Shown here one piece after another: positions 33,350 to 42,618 of a stretch of 64,000 nt of DNA (within the stretch, counting starts at the first letter, position 1; every line of letters starts with the position of its first letter). The stretch comes from Mucilaginibacter pankratovii (GTDB taxonomy: Bacteria > Bacteroidota > Bacteroidia > Sphingobacteriales > Sphingobacteriaceae), in contig NZ_JACWMY010000003.1 of the NCBI RefSeq assembly GCF_014773265.1, positions 248,001 through 312,000 of the forward strand, read 5' to 3'. A program made the position numbers and the translations under genes. The notes under the pieces were generated by a model that was given only the letters and a program-made list of their open reading frames with translations, was not told the DNA's origin and made no database searches.

Positions 33350-33871
33350 TTGAAATCGCTAAGGACATACGCAATCCCTTTTACCGGCTTAAAGCTGGGT
33401 AAACACCTTTTTGAATATGAAATTGGTGAGGAATTTTTTAAGGAGTTTGAGTATTCGCTGGTTAAAAAAGCCACCCTGCTTTGCAAGGTTGAGCTGGAAA
33501 AGCAGGAAACGATGATGATCCTTAACTTTGATATCACCGGAACGGTTACAGCCACCTGTGATAAATGCTTATCGGAATATCAGCAGCCGATAGCTATTGA
33601 AGAGCAACAGATAGCCCGTTTCAGCGAAGAGGAAATGGGTGAGGATGATGAAATTATTACCCTCGGTAAAAATGATCACGAGATCAATATTGCCGGGTTG
33701 ATATATGAATATGTTACCGTTGCCATGCCATTTGTTGCTTTATGCAGCAACCAGGGCGACGGAAAGCAATGCGACGAGGAAATGCTTGATAGCTTAAACA
33801 AGTTATCGGTAAATGACGAACAAACAGAGAAAATAGACCCAAGATGGGACGCTCTGAAAAAATTAAAGTAA
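33350..33871 (+). CDS. DUF177 (YceD-type) protein
   Basis: A 173-residue protein of the family always found in front of rpmF; YceD is linked to 23S rRNA maturation in plants and bacteria. The start is taken as TTG at 33350, giving MKSLRTYAIPFTGLKLGKHLFEYEIG; the frame extends to 33329 but that TTG is part of the promoter. Paired cysteines TCDKCLSEY and ALCSNQGDGKQCDEE could bind metal. It is the first gene of the DUF177-rpmF-plsX-fabH cluster, 16 bp before rpmF. Confidence 0.9.
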   Translation: MKSLRTYAIPFTGLKLGKHLFEYEIGEEFFKEFEYSLVKKATLLCKVELEKQETMMILNFDITGTVTATCDKCLSEYQQPIAIEEQQIARFSEEEMGEDDEIITLGKNDHEINIAGLIYEYVTVAMPFVALCSNQGDGKQCDEEMLDSLNKLSVNDEQTEKIDPRWDALKKLK

Positions 33872-33887
33872 ATTAAACAACAGGATC

Positions 33888-34079
33888 ATGCCACATCCAA
33901 AAAGGAAAATTTCGAAATCGAGAAGAGATAAACGCCGTACGCACGATAAAGCGTTAGCGCCAACCTTAACTACTTGCCAAACTACTGGCGCCGTGCATTT
34001 GCCACACCGTGCCTACACTGTTGATGGTAACGTATACTTCAACGGTAAAATTCTTATTGAGAAAGCAGTAGCAGTATAA
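33888..34079 (+). CDS. rpmF: 50S ribosomal protein L32
   Basis: A 63-residue protein starting MPHPKRKISKSRRDKRRTHD, the L32 signature (normally MAVPKRK), with CHLPHR-like AVHLPHRAY in the middle. Only one cysteine (LTTCQTTG) is present, so this is the zinc-free type. It stands in the classic yceD-rpmF-plsX-fabH order, which links ribosome and membrane lipid synthesis. Confidence 0.96.
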   Translation: MPHPKRKISKSRRDKRRTHDKALAPTLTTCQTTGAVHLPHRAYTVDGNVYFNGKILIEKAVAV

Positions 34080-34093
34080 GTTAATTTTCTGAA

Positions 34094-35032
34094 ATGAAGA
34101 TTGGCTTAGATATAATGGGCGGCGATTACGCCCCCAAGGCGGCCGTTTTAGGAGCGATAGAAGCATGTAAGGTGCTCTCTGCCGGCCAAAAACTGGTGCT
34201 TATTGGCGATAGAGATATCGCGGTTACTATTCTTCAGGAAAATAACTTTAGCCCCGATAACTTTGAGTTTGTACACACAACCGAAGTTATCACCATGGGC
34301 GAACACCCTACCAAGGCCATTGTGCAAAAGCCCGATAGCAGCATTGCTGTGGGCTTTAAAATGCTGAAGGAAAATAGCATACAAGCTTTTTCATCGGCAG
34401 GTAATACCGGTGCCATGCTGGTAGGTGCTATGTTTAGCGTAAAAACCATACCTGGTGTTATACGCCCGGCTATGACAACCATTGTACCCAAACTTAAAGG
34501 CGGTTTGGGTATTATTTTGGATGTGGGCGCTAACGCCGATTGTAAGCCCGATGTGCTTGTGCAGTTTGGTGTTTTAGGCAGCCTGCTTGCCGAATCGGTT
34601 TACAATATTCCAAATCCCCGCATCGCCCTGATGAACATTGGTGAGGAGGAAGAAAAGGGCAACTTGCTTGCCCAGGCCACATACCCTTTAATGCGCGATT
34701 CGAAGTTATTTAACTTTGTGGGCAATATAGAGGGGCGCGACCTTTTTGAGGATAACAACGATGTGGTGGTTTGCGATGGTTTTACAGGTAATGTGATATT
34801 GAAGCTTGCTGAATCGTTCTACGTTATTACCTTAAAGAAAAGATTGAAAGACGAGTTTTTCGACCGCTTTAATTACGAGCAATACGGAGGCAGCCCTATA
34901 CTTGGGGTAAACGCCCCGGTTGTTGTGGGCCACGGTATCTCCAGCCCCGAAGCCATCAAAAACATGGTACTTTTGTCGAAAAACATGATCGAGACCAACC
35001 TCATCGATAAAATTAAACAAGCTTTTCAGTAA
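34094..35032 (+). CDS. plsX: Phosphate acyltransferase PlsX
   Basis: It makes acyl-phosphate from acyl-ACP, the acyl donor for PlsY in glycerophospholipid synthesis. The 312-residue protein has [20 protein letters not shown] at the start, [16 protein letters not shown] near 97, [21 protein letters not shown] near 138, [10 protein letters not shown] near 183 and [14 protein letters not shown] near 222. It sits 14 bp after rpmF and 5 bp before fabH. Confidence 0.97.
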   Translation: MKIGLDIMGGDYAPKAAVLGAIEACKVLSAGQKLVLIGDRDIAVTILQENNFSPDNFEFVHTTEVITMGEHPTKAIVQKPDSSIAVGFKMLKENSIQAFSSAGNTGAMLVGAMFSVKTIPGVIRPAMTTIVPKLKGGLGIILDVGANADCKPDVLVQFGVLGSLLAESVYNIPNPRIALMNIGEEEEKGNLLAQATYPLMRDSKLFNFVGNIEGRDLFEDNNDVVVCDGFTGNVILKLAESFYVITLKKRLKDEFFDRFNYEQYGGSPILGVNAPVVVGHGISSPEAIKNMVLLSKNMIETNLIDKIKQAFQ

Positions 35033-35037
35033 AAAAT

Positions 35038-36033
35038 ATGAGTAAGATCCATGCCGCTATTACCGCAGTAAATGGTTACGTGCCCGATTATATCCTCACC
35101 AACCACGAACTGGAAACGATGGTGGAAACCAACGACGAGTGGATAATGAGCCGTACCGGTATCAAGGAACGTAGGATATTGAAAGGCGAAGGAATGGGCA
35201 CATCTGAAATGGCCGTACCGGCTGTAGAGGGCCTGCTAAAAAAACGCGGCATAAGCGCAGAGGAAATCGACCTGATTATTTTTTGCACCGTAACGCCAGA
35301 TCTTACCTTCCCTGCAACCGCAAACATACTGGCTCATAAAATCGGCGCGAAGAACGCATGGGGGTACGACCTGCAGGCGGCCTGCTCGGGATTTTTATTT
35401 GGGCTGGCTACAGGAGCGCAATTTATAGAGAGTGGTAAACACACAAAAGTATTGGTAGTTGGCGGCGATAAAATGTCGTCTATCATTAATTATGAAGACC
35501 GTGCTACCTGCATTATATTTGGCGATGGCTGCGGCTGCGCCTTACTTGAGCCCAATAGCGAAGGCTTGGGCATCATGGATTCTATTTTGAAGACAGATGG
35601 TTCGGGAGCGCAGCTCCTTTATCAAAAAGCCGGCGGCTCCGTTCGCCCGGCGTCGCACGAAACGGTTGATAATAAAGAGCACTACGCATACCAGGAAGGC
35701 CAGGCAGTATTTAAGTTTGCTGTTACCAATATGGCCGATGTTGCTGCCGAAGTAATGGAGCGCAATAGTTTAATTGCTGATGATATTGCGTGGCTGGTGC
35801 CACACCAGGCCAACAAACGTATTATAGATGCAACCGCTAACCGTACAGGCATAAGTGCCGATAAGGTTATTATTAATATAGAGCGTTATGGCAATACCAC
35901 CAATGGTACCATCCCGCTGTGTTTATGGGAATGGGAAAGCAAATTTAAAAAAGGCGATAACCTCATACTGGCTGCCTTTGGCGGCGGGTTTACCTGGGGA
36001 TCTATCTATTTAAAATGGGCCTATAACTCATAG
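35038..36033 (+). CDS. fabH: Beta-ketoacyl-ACP synthase III
   Basis: It starts fatty acid synthesis by condensing acyl-CoA with malonyl-ACP. The 331-residue protein has the Cys-His-Asn triad: [10 protein letters not shown] (Cys near 116), [11 protein letters not shown] (His near 258) and [13 protein letters not shown] (Asn near 289). The start is 5 bp after plsX, so they are translated together. The stop codon is followed at once by a repeat region, then accB. Confidence 0.97.
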   Translation: MSKIHAAITAVNGYVPDYILTNHELETMVETNDEWIMSRTGIKERRILKGEGMGTSEMAVPAVEGLLKKRGISAEEIDLIIFCTVTPDLTFPATANILAHKIGAKNAWGYDLQAACSGFLFGLATGAQFIESGKHTKVLVVGGDKMSSIINYEDRATCIIFGDGCGCALLEPNSEGLGIMDSILKTDGSGAQLLYQKAGGSVRPASHETVDNKEHYAYQEGQAVFKFAVTNMADVAAEVMERNSLIADDIAWLVPHQANKRIIDATANRTGISADKVIINIERYGNTTNGTIPLCLWEWESKFKKGDNLILAAFGGGFTWGSIYLKWAYNS

Positions 36034-36170
36034 ATGTGCAGATTTTAAATGTGCAGATATGCAGATTTAAAATTAAAACATCTTAAAATTGTGCTTGTTA
36101 AATAATATATTCATTAAAAATCATTTGCACATTTGCATATCCGCACATTTGCATATTTTATATATACTTT
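36034..36170. repeat. TGTGCAGATATGCAGAT-type repeat region
   Basis: After the fabH stop, ATGTGCAGAT / ATATGCAGAT units on the left and the inverted GCACATTTGCATATCCGCAC / ATTTGCATAT on the right make an imperfect foldback that fills the gap before accB. The same text recurs at 43553-43712 and 44607-44645. Confidence 0.7.
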
Positions 36171-36194
36171 TATCCAAAACCAATTAGCTCCAAC

Positions 36195-36665
36195 ATGGAT
36201 ATTAAACAAATTCAGGATCTTATACGCTTTGTTTCCAAATCGGGTGTAAACGAAGTTTCCATCGAACAAAAGGATTTCAAGATCACGATCAAAACCAACG
36301 AGGCTGCACCGGCAGTTTACCATGCTACCCTGCCTGCGGCTCCACTTGCAGCAGCAGCAGCCCCCGCCCCGGTTGCAGTAGCACCAGCGCCTGAGCCGGT
36401 TGCACCTATAGCCGATACAAGCAACTATATTACTATAAAATCGCCGATGATAGGTACGTTCTACCGCTCGGCATCACCGGAGAAGCCACTGTTTGTAAAC
36501 GTGGGCGACGAGATAAGCAACGGCAGCGTGCTTTGCATTATCGAAGCAATGAAGCTGTTTAACGAAATAGAATCGGAAGTATCGGGCCGTATTGTGAAAA
36601 TATTGGTTGATAACGCATCGCCGGTAGAATACGACCAGCCTTTGTTTTTGGTTGAACCTAAGTAA
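36195..36665 (+). CDS. accB: Biotin carboxyl carrier protein of acetyl-CoA carboxylase
   Basis: The 156-residue carrier for carboxybiotin. It has an N-terminal dimerisation part ([25 protein letters not shown]), an Ala/Pro-rich flexible linker at about residues 38-73, and a C-terminal biotinyl domain with the biotinylated lysine in [11 protein letters not shown] (K near 119). It is followed by accC, its biotin carboxylase partner; carboxyltransferase genes are not in the window. Confidence 0.97.
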   Translation: MDIKQIQDLIRFVSKSGVNEVSIEQKDFKITIKTNEAAPAVYHATLPAAPLAAAAAPAPVAVAPAPEPVAPIADTSNYITIKSPMIGTFYRSASPEKPLFVNVGDEISNGSVLCIIEAMKLFNEIESEVSGRIVKILVDNASPVEYDQPLFLVEPK

Positions 36666-36668
36666 TTT

Positions 36669-36775
36669 GAAGATTAGTTAATTTGAAGATTTGAAAATTA
36701 CCGTTTTCAAATCGTTACGCTAAGTATTTAGTTATTCATTTTCAAATTACCACATTTTCAAATTTTCAAATTAGA
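36669..36775. repeat. AATTTGAAAATTTGAAAAT-type foldback between accB and accC
   Basis: TTGAAGATTAGTTAATTTGA... on the left and the inverted ...CAAATTTTCAAATTAG on the right pair imperfectly over the entire accB-accC gap. This A/T-rich repeat begins 4 bp after the accB stop and ends just before the accC ATG, so it would be a hairpin inside the operon mRNA. Confidence 0.7.
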
Positions 36776-36779
36776 GCAA

Positions 36780-38114
36780 ATGTTTAAAAAAATATTAATA
36801 GCCAACCGTGGCGAGATTGCCCTGCGAATTATTCGTACCTGTAAGGAAATGGGCATCAAAACCATAGCGGTTTATTCCACTGCCGATAGGGACAGCCTGC
36901 ATGTACGTTTTGCCGATGAGGCCGTATGTATTGGCCCCCCCGCAAGCCGCGACTCTTACCTCAATATCCCCAATATAATTTCTGCTGCCGAATTAACCAA
37001 CGCCGATGCGATCCATCCGGGCTATGGTTTCCTTTCGGAAAATGCCAAATTTTCTGCTATCTGTGCCGAATATGGCATCAAATTTATCGGTGCAACTGCA
37101 GATCAGATCAACAGAATGGGAGATAAAGCTTCGGCTAAAGAAACCATGAAAAAGGCTGGTGTTCCCATCGTTCCGGGTTCCGAAGGCTTACTTTCGGATA
37201 TCAAATCAGGCATCGTTATCGCCAATAAAATTGGTTACCCGGTTATACTTAAAGCAACCGCCGGTGGCGGTGGCCGTGGTATGCGCATTGTTTGGAAAGA
37301 CGAAGAGTTTGAAAATGCCTGGGATAGCGCACGTGCCGAATCCGGCGCTGCCTTCGGTAACGACGGCCTCTATCTTGAAAAATATGTACAGGATCCACGC
37401 CATATTGAAATACAGGTAGTGGGCGACCAATACGGCAAAGTTTGCCATTTATCCGAGCGCGATTGTTCTATACAACGTCGTCACCAGAAACTGGTTGAAG
37501 AAGCGCCATCGCCTTTTATGACAGATAAGCTGCGTAAAAAGATGGGCGAGGCCGCTATTAAAGGCGCAAAAGCGGTAAAATACGAAGGTGCCGGTACGGT
37601 AGAGTTTTTGGTTGATAAAGACCGCAACTTCTACTTTATGGAAATGAACACCCGTATCCAGGTAGAGCACCCGGTTACCGAAGAAGTAATTAACTTCGAC
37701 CTGATCAAAGAACAAATAAAAGTTGCTGCCGGTATCCCAATCTCGGGTAAAAACTACGAGCCAACCATGTGCGCTATCGAGTGCCGCATCAACGCCGAAG
37801 ACCCGGCCAACAACTTCCGCCCGTCGCCAGGTAAAATAACCAACTTCCACTCGCCAGGTGGCCATGGTGTGCGTGTAGATACGCATGTGTACAGCGGTTA
37901 CACCATTCCGCCAAACTACGATTCGATGATAGCCAAGGTAATATGCATGGCCCAAACACGCGATGAAGCATTGGCAACCATGGAGCGCGCGCTAAGCGAG
38001 TTTGTTATAGAAGGTATCAAAACCACCATCCCATTCCATTTAAAATTACTCAAGGACCCTAACTTTAGGGCCGGTAATTTTACTACCAAGTTTATGGAGA
38101 CCTTTGAATATTAA
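36780..38114 (+). CDS. accC: Biotin carboxylase
   Basis: The ATP-dependent enzyme that carboxylates the biotin on AccB. The 444-residue protein has the N-terminal [36 protein letters not shown] near 78, the ATP-grasp glycine loop [12 protein letters not shown] near 158-169, and [17 protein letters not shown] near 283-299 with catalytic Glu/Asn/Arg. Length and ends are normal. It completes the fatty-acid initiation cluster. Confidence 0.97.
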   Translation: MFKKILIANRGEIALRIIRTCKEMGIKTIAVYSTADRDSLHVRFADEAVCIGPPASRDSYLNIPNIISAAELTNADAIHPGYGFLSENAKFSAICAEYGIKFIGATADQINRMGDKASAKETMKKAGVPIVPGSEGLLSDIKSGIVIANKIGYPVILKATAGGGGRGMRIVWKDEEFENAWDSARAESGAAFGNDGLYLEKYVQDPRHIEIQVVGDQYGKVCHLSERDCSIQRRHQKLVEEAPSPFMTDKLRKKMGEAAIKGAKAVKYEGAGTVEFLVDKDRNFYFMEMNTRIQVEHPVTEEVINFDLIKEQIKVAAGIPISGKNYEPTMCAIECRINAEDPANNFRPSPGKITNFHSPGGHGVRVDTHVYSGYTIPPNYDSMIAKVICMAQTRDEALATMERALSEFVIEGIKTTIPFHLKLLKDPNFRAGNFTTKFMETFEY

Positions 38115-38191
38115 TAAATAAAAACTTTTAAGGCCACATAAAACGTAAATAGCATTCCTGAGCGTTAAAGGAGTGATATTTAAAACAGATA

Positions 38192-39055
38192 ATGAGCGAT
38201 AACAAACTAATAAAGGCTATAAAAGAAAAAGGCCAGACGATGGAAGCCGAAATGTCATTTTTTGACCATTTGGAGGCTTTACGATGGCACCTTATCCGGG
38301 CAGCTATCGCTATCGTTATTTTTACTATCGGCGCGTTTTATTTTTACAATTTTATATTCGATACCATTATCCTGGGCCCAAGCCGCACCGATTTTTGGAC
38401 GTATCGCATGCTTTGCAAACTGGGCGATCTGCTGGGAAAATCTGGCTTTTGCATCGATAAAATAAACATAAAGCTTATTAACACCGAGATGGCCGGGCAA
38501 TTTACCCTGCAAATAAACTCGTGTTTGTTAATTGGTGTGATGTTGGGCTTTCCCTATTTATTATACGAGGTATGGTTGTTTGTAAAACCCGCCCTGCACG
38601 AAAAAGAACGTAAGGCGGCAACGGGTTTTGTGTTTTATGCTACCTTCCTGTTCGTCCTGGGCATCCTTTTCGGCTATTACGTAATCACTCCCGAGTCTAT
38701 TAACTTTTTATCGGGCTTTACCGTTAGCGATAAAATAGAGAACTACTTCGATATCGATTCGTACCTGTCATCGGTAGCCACACTAACATTAGCTACCGGC
38801 ATAGTTTTCCAGCTACCAATATTGGTATATATCCTATCCAGCCTGGGTATTTTAACGCCTAAGTTTATGCGCAGCGGCCGGCGGTACGCTGTGGTGGCTA
38901 TTTTAGTTATCTCGGCAGTAATTACCCCAACACCCGATATGATGACCATGACCATTGTGAGTATACCGCTCTTTGTGCTTTACGAAGTGGGTATTGTGGT
39001 GGCTGGTGTGGTAGAAAAACGCAAGTTAAAACGCGAAGCAGAACTGGATTTGTAG
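38192..39055 (+). CDS. tatC: Sec-independent protein translocase TatC
   Basis: The core membrane receptor of the twin-arginine pathway. The 287-residue protein begins with the cytoplasmic MSFFDHLEALRWHLIRAAIAI and has about six membrane helices, with LLYEVWLFVKPALHEKERK and FQLPILVYILSSLGILTPKFMRSGRRYAVVAILVISAVITPTPDMMTM in the right order. It follows accC by 77 bp; tatA is not adjacent. Confidence 0.94.
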   Translation: MSDNKLIKAIKEKGQTMEAEMSFFDHLEALRWHLIRAAIAIVIFTIGAFYFYNFIFDTIILGPSRTDFWTYRMLCKLGDLLGKSGFCIDKINIKLINTEMAGQFTLQINSCLLIGVMLGFPYLLYEVWLFVKPALHEKERKAATGFVFYATFLFVLGILFGYYVITPESINFLSGFTVSDKIENYFDIDSYLSSVATLTLATGIVFQLPILVYILSSLGILTPKFMRSGRRYAVVAILVISAVITPTPDMMTMTIVSIPLFVLYEVGIVVAGVVEKRKLKREAELDL

Positions 39056-39081
39056 CCCTCGCTAATAACACTCGATCTTTA

Positions 39082-39116
39082 AAAACGCCCTCTCCTTTAC
39101 AAGGTGGGGGCGTTTT
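39082..39116 (+). terminator. Terminator of tatC
   Basis: AAAACGCCC (39082-39090) pairs with GGGCGTTTT (39108-39116), enclosing a TCTCC...GGTGG-type inner stem; the 3' arm ends in TTTTG. Confidence 0.75.
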
Positions 39117-39142
39117 GTTATCAGACCATCAGGCAAAATAAT

Positions 39143-39250
39143 GTCGAACGCCGAATATTGAATATCGAATGATCGGGTAAAAAGCTTTGCTGTATAGCGC
39201 ATCACTCCTGCGTTCAGTATTCATCATTCGAAATTCGGTGTTCGATATTA
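39143..39250. repeat. CGAACGCCGAATATTG-type foldback
   Basis: GTCGAACGCCGAATATTGAA...TCGAATGAT on the left and the inverted ATCATTCGAAATTCGGTGTT...CGATATTA on the right pair imperfectly. They occupy most of the gap of 270 bp between tatC and rpiB, which holds no gene. Confidence 0.7.
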
Positions 39251-39313
39251 ATTCTCCTTTTTCGACCTTCCCTTCCTATCAAAAAATTTACGTAAGCCCT
39301 TGTATAAAAATTA

Positions 39314-39321
39314 TACATTTG
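39314..39321 (+). promoter_or_regulatory. -7 promoter element of rpiB
   Basis: TACATTTG, a perfect TAnnTTTG match, ends only 4 bp before the rpiB ATG. If used, the mRNA would be leaderless or almost so. Confidence 0.5.
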
Positions 39322-39325
39322 AATA

Positions 39326-39760
39326 ATGAAAACAGGGTTAAAAATTGCCATTGGCGCGGATCATGCCGGCTTTGAATATAAGCAAGCCATTTTGGGCATG
39401 TTTGATGATATCGAGTTTAAAGATTTTGGTACTGATTCGGCTGAATCTGCTGATTATCCTGATTTTGCTCACGCCGTAGCTTCAGCAGTAGAAGCGGGCA
39501 GCGTTGATTTCGGCATCCTGCTTTGCGGCAGCGCCAACGGTGTAGCCATGACGGCCAATAAGCACCAGGGTATCCGCGCAGCCATCTGCTGGAAAGAAGA
39601 AGTAGCCATCCCCGCCCGCACCCACAACGATGCCAATGTACTGTGCATCCCCGCCCGCCATGTAACACTGGATGAGGCCAAAACTATTATAGAAAGATTT
39701 TTAACCGAAGAGTTTGAAGGCGGCCGACACGCAAGGCGCGTAAGCAAAATTGGCTGCTAA
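39326..39760 (+). CDS. rpiB: Ribose-5-phosphate isomerase B
   Basis: It interconverts ribose-5-phosphate and ribulose-5-phosphate. The 144-residue protein has KIAIGADHAGFEYK (residues 5-18), DYPDFAHAVASAV near 46, the anion-binding loop GILLCGSANGVAMTANK near 63 with the active-site Cys, and ARTHNDANVLCIPARHV near 92. LacA/B-type proteins are related, but no sugar operon is nearby. Length and start are normal. Confidence 0.95.
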   Translation: MKTGLKIAIGADHAGFEYKQAILGMFDDIEFKDFGTDSAESADYPDFAHAVASAVEAGSVDFGILLCGSANGVAMTANKHQGIRAAICWKEEVAIPARTHNDANVLCIPARHVTLDEAKTIIERFLTEEFEGGRHARRVSKIGC

Positions 39761-39789
39761 ATACATTAACAATAGATAATTTAAAATAG

Positions 39790-41367
39790 ATGAAGAAAGT
39801 ATCACTTTTTATAACCGCCCTGGCTATAGGTGCAAGTGCATGTGCACAGCAAAATGCCACCGCGGTTAAGTACGGTAAATTAATTACAGCCGAAGATGCC
39901 AAAAAGCACTTAAGCATTTTAGCGTCAGACGAGTTTGAAGGTCGCGAAACTGGCAAACCCGGTGCAGAGAAAGCCGCCAACTACATAGCAGGCGAGTTTA
40001 AAAAATTAGGCTTGCAAGCCCCTGTTAACGGCTCATATTTTTTTGACGTGCCCTTGGCCGAAACTAAGCTCACCATCAGCGCGTTTTCTATAAATGGCCA
40101 GGCTTTTGCCAACTGGACAGATTTTTTTGTCCGCGGCACTTTTCCTGATAAAACCATTAATGCTGCCGATGTTGTTTTTGTTGGCTACGGAACTGCTGAG
40201 GAAATTGCAGGTACCGACCTGGGAGGTAAAATTGTATTACTAATAAACGAGGATAAACCCGTTGTAGGTACAAAAACAAATACCAGCTACCGTGCAACAG
40301 CTGCACGCCAGGCCATCTTAACCGCTATCCGCGAGCAGAAGCCTGCTGTTATATTGGCTGCAAACGGAGAAATTGCAGGCTTGCTTAAACGCTTTGGTGG
40401 GCAAAACCCAAGCGGTGGTGGTGCCTTAGCTATAAAAAAACCGGCAGACAATAGTAATGCGGCTACGCCTGTTTTTAACGTATCCACAACCGTTGCGGAT
40501 GCAATTGTTAAATCTACCGGCAAAACATACGAGGAGCTTAAAACAGCAGCAGCTGCCGGCAAAACAACACAAACCGTAAAAGCAACCGCGGAAATAGCTT
40601 TTAAGACAACCATGACGGATGTAAAAGCGGTTGACGTTTTAGGCTTTTTACCAGGTTCGGACCCAAAGCTTAAAAACGAGGTTTTGATTTTCTCTGCCCA
40701 TTACGACCACATCGGTCTGGTTACCAAACCCGGTGCAACCGATAAAGTAAACAACGGTGCCGATGATGATGGCAGCGGTACCACCGGTATGCTGGAGATT
40801 GCGCAGGCATTTACCAAAGCAAAAAAAGACGGTAAAGGCCCGCGTCGCAGTGTATTATTCCTGGGTAACGTTGGCGAAGAAAAAGGTTTATTAGGTTCTG
40901 AATACTATACCGATCATCCGGTTTATCCTTTGGCTAACACCATTGCCGATTTGAATATTGATATGATAGGCCGTGTGGGCGAAGAATACATTGGCAAACC
41001 CGATTCTGCCAACTATGTATATTCAATTGGTTCTAACATGCTAAGCTCAGATCTGAATAAAATTGGCAAGGACGCAAACAACACCTACACTAAAATGAAA
41101 CTGGATTACAAGTATGATGATCCTAACGATCCTAACCGTTTCTACTACCGTAGCGATCATTACAACTTTGCCCGTTACGGCGTACCAATTATATTTTACT
41201 TCAACGGTGTACATGCCGATTATCACCAGCCTGGTGACGAAGTAAGCAAAATTAACTTCCCGCTGTTGGCAAAACGTGCGCAGCTGGCATTTTACACCGG
41301 CTGGGAACTGGCAAACCGCGATGCCCGCCCTGTTGTAGATAAAAAACCAGCAGGCGGTACCCGCTAA
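39790..41367 (+). CDS. M28 family metallopeptidase, exported
   Basis: A 525-residue zinc aminopeptidase-type enzyme with an N-terminal export signal (MKKVSLFITALAIGASACAQ). A protease-associated-type insert spans about residues 115-265. The M28 metal ligands follow in order: SAHYDHIG near 302, NGADDDGSGTTGMLEIA near 318, GEEKGLLGSEYY near 359 with catalytic Glu, NIDMIGRVG near 384, and the final His in ARYGVPIIFYFNGVHADYHQPGDE near 463-486. Probably periplasmic; peptide specificity is unknown. A clean terminator follows. Confidence 0.92.
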   Translation: MKKVSLFITALAIGASACAQQNATAVKYGKLITAEDAKKHLSILASDEFEGRETGKPGAEKAANYIAGEFKKLGLQAPVNGSYFFDVPLAETKLTISAFSINGQAFANWTDFFVRGTFPDKTINAADVVFVGYGTAEEIAGTDLGGKIVLLINEDKPVVGTKTNTSYRATAARQAILTAIREQKPAVILAANGEIAGLLKRFGGQNPSGGGALAIKKPADNSNAATPVFNVSTTVADAIVKSTGKTYEELKTAAAAGKTTQTVKATAEIAFKTTMTDVKAVDVLGFLPGSDPKLKNEVLIFSAHYDHIGLVTKPGATDKVNNGADDDGSGTTGMLEIAQAFTKAKKDGKGPRRSVLFLGNVGEEKGLLGSEYYTDHPVYPLANTIADLNIDMIGRVGEEYIGKPDSANYVYSIGSNMLSSDLNKIGKDANNTYTKMKLDYKYDDPNDPNRFYYRSDHYNFARYGVPIIFYFNGVHADYHQPGDEVSKINFPLLAKRAQLAFYTGWELANRDARPVVDKKPAGGTR

Positions 41368-41390
41368 GCATTAAACAATATTATATAAGA

Positions 41391-41415
41391 AGCGCCCCAC
41401 AAGGGCGCTTTTTTT
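41391..41415 (+). terminator. Terminator of the M28 peptidase gene
   Basis: AGCGCCC (41391-41397) pairs with GGGCGCT (41403-41409) around CACAA, followed by six more T residues. Confidence 0.9.
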
Positions 41416-41452
41416 GCTTATACACATTTCAATTCCCTCCTTTCCCACTAAG

Positions 41453-41880
41453 GCGGTGTCCTCAACATGGGTGTTCGGAAGATTATTTTTGTTCCCATCT
41501 TGAGAGGGGGCGCGAGTGATCGTGTGGTGGCGGGGTGTGTTACCCGTTATCTAATTGCGGAATGCATGGAGCAGAAACACACCCCTCAACCCTTCTCAAG
41601 AGGGGAATAGCCCATGATTAGACAGATTTCATAAAACGTTCCGTTGGAACGTAAAAATTGTCTTTATTTTTTCTACCCATGAGACGTTCCTCTGGAACGA
41701 CCTGTTTTCATCCCATCGGAATGTTTTATGGGTAGAAAATGCCAAAGAACCACCGTACGTTCCAGCGGAACGTCTTATGAATTACCCGTCTGTCTTATGA
41801 TGGGCTATTCCCCTTAAGTGGGGAATCGCACATTTTCTCCGCTTTTTTAATCTTCAGAACACCTATAGTGAGGACACCGC
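41453..41880. mobile_element. Gene-free foldback element, MITE-like (428 bp)
   Basis: Terminal inverted repeats of 33 bp (41453-41485 and 41848-41880, starting GCGGTGTCCTCA) match at 29 of 33 positions. A second nested inverted pair (AATAGCCCATGATTAGACAG near 41607 and its partner near 41785-41811) and several small palindromes with the core ACGTTCC...GGAACGT lie inside. No reading frame of note is present, and no clear target duplication is seen. This fills almost all of the 590-bp gap between the M28 gene and the next coding start. Confidence 0.75.
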
Positions 41881-41911
41881 ATTAAATAGATTATTAAAAT
41901 AACACTTGCAG

Positions 41912-41956
41912 AAATGTAAAGTATGCTTTACATTTGGTAAACCAAGCTTTACAAAT
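41912..41956 (+). promoter_or_regulatory. Promoter with palindromic operator for the membrane/XRE pair
   Basis: AAATGTAAAG (41912-41921) and CTTTACATTT (41926-41935) form a perfect 10-bp inverted repeat with a TATG spacer. The right half contains the -7 box TACATTTG (41929-41936). A further half site CTTTACAAAT lies at 41947-41956, just before the ATG. A protein bound here would block the promoter; the XRE protein encoded in the operon is the obvious candidate. Confidence 0.65.
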
Positions 41957-41957
41957 C

Positions 41958-42413
41958 ATGAAACCTTCGATGTTGTTTCCTTATAAGAGCCGCTTTATAG
42001 GATTGGCGCTTATTGTTGCGCATGTGCCCGTAAGAGCGATTTGGGAAATGATAAACCCTGATATTGATGAAAGCCATAAACTACCTGTCAACGCAGGAGA
42101 TTCGGCACTTTTCACTAATGGGCATTTGTTTTTTATAGCGTCGACCCTATTGGTATTAACGGGGCTATTTTTGGTAGCTTTTGCAAAGGAGAAAATAGAA
42201 GATGAGCAGATCTCGCAATTGCGGCTAGAATCGCTGCAGTGGGCTATCTACGTGAATTATTTTATCCTTATCATGAGCCTGGTATTTACCAACGGCATCG
42301 ACTTTATCGACATGCTGCGCTTGAACCTGCTGATACCACTGGTGTTTTTTATAGTTCGTTTCCGCTGGAAGCTTTGGCAGCTTAACCGCTTGCTAAAAAA
42401 GGAAGAGGTATAG
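41958..42413 (+). CDS. Membrane protein paired with XRE regulator
   Basis: A 151-residue protein with four predicted membrane helices (RFIGLALIVAHVPV, HLFFIASTLLVLTGLFLVAF, WAIYVNYFILIMSLVF, LNLLIPLVFFIVRF). The segment FAKEKIEDEQISQLRLESLQ between helices 2 and 3 is a hallmark of a Bacteroidota family that is typically followed by a small HTH gene. Function unknown. The TTG at 41934 in the same frame belongs to the promoter, so the ATG at 41958 is used. The XRE gene starts 4 bp after its stop. The protein resembles the C-terminal half of the one at 43722-44600. Confidence 0.8.
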   Translation: MKPSMLFPYKSRFIGLALIVAHVPVRAIWEMINPDIDESHKLPVNAGDSALFTNGHLFFIASTLLVLTGLFLVAFAKEKIEDEQISQLRLESLQWAIYVNYFILIMSLVFTNGIDFIDMLRLNLLIPLVFFIVRFRWKLWQLNRLLKKEEV

Positions 42414-42416
42414 GCG

Positions 42417-42617
42417 ATGAAAAATAATATGCGGGTGGAGCGCGCCATCAAAAACATCACCCAGGCCGAACTGGCGGAACTGATCAGCGTATCGCGGCAA
42501 ACCATCAACACCATCGAAAGTAACCGCTATGTGCCATCCACCGTATTGGCGCTGAAAATTGCCCGGGTGTTTGGTAAACCCGTGGAGGAAATATTTACAT
42601 TAGAGGAAGAAGATTAA
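42417..42617 (+). CDS. XRE-family HTH regulator, 66 aa
   Basis: A minimal helix-turn-helix protein of the Cro/CI type, YozG/YgzD-like. The HTH runs NITQAELAELISVSRQTINTIESN (about residues 13-36), followed by ALKIARVFGKPVEEIFTLEEED. It has no sensor domain, so it probably works with the membrane protein encoded immediately upstream. It likely represses its own operon through the palindrome over the promoter; this is inference. The stop is followed by a REPIN-like repeat. Confidence 0.92.
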   Translation: MKNNMRVERAIKNITQAELAELISVSRQTINTIESNRYVPSTVLALKIARVFGKPVEEIFTLEEED

Positions 42618-42618
42618 T

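Noticed and set aside
41453-41880. CRISPR-like array from the repeated GTTCC...GGAAC palindromes
   Set aside because: The palindromes differ from each other, spacing is irregular and there are no cas genes; a foldback element explains them better.
41368-41957. Insertion sequence remnant with a transposase gene
   Set aside because: No frame of useful length or transposase motif is present between the inverted ends.
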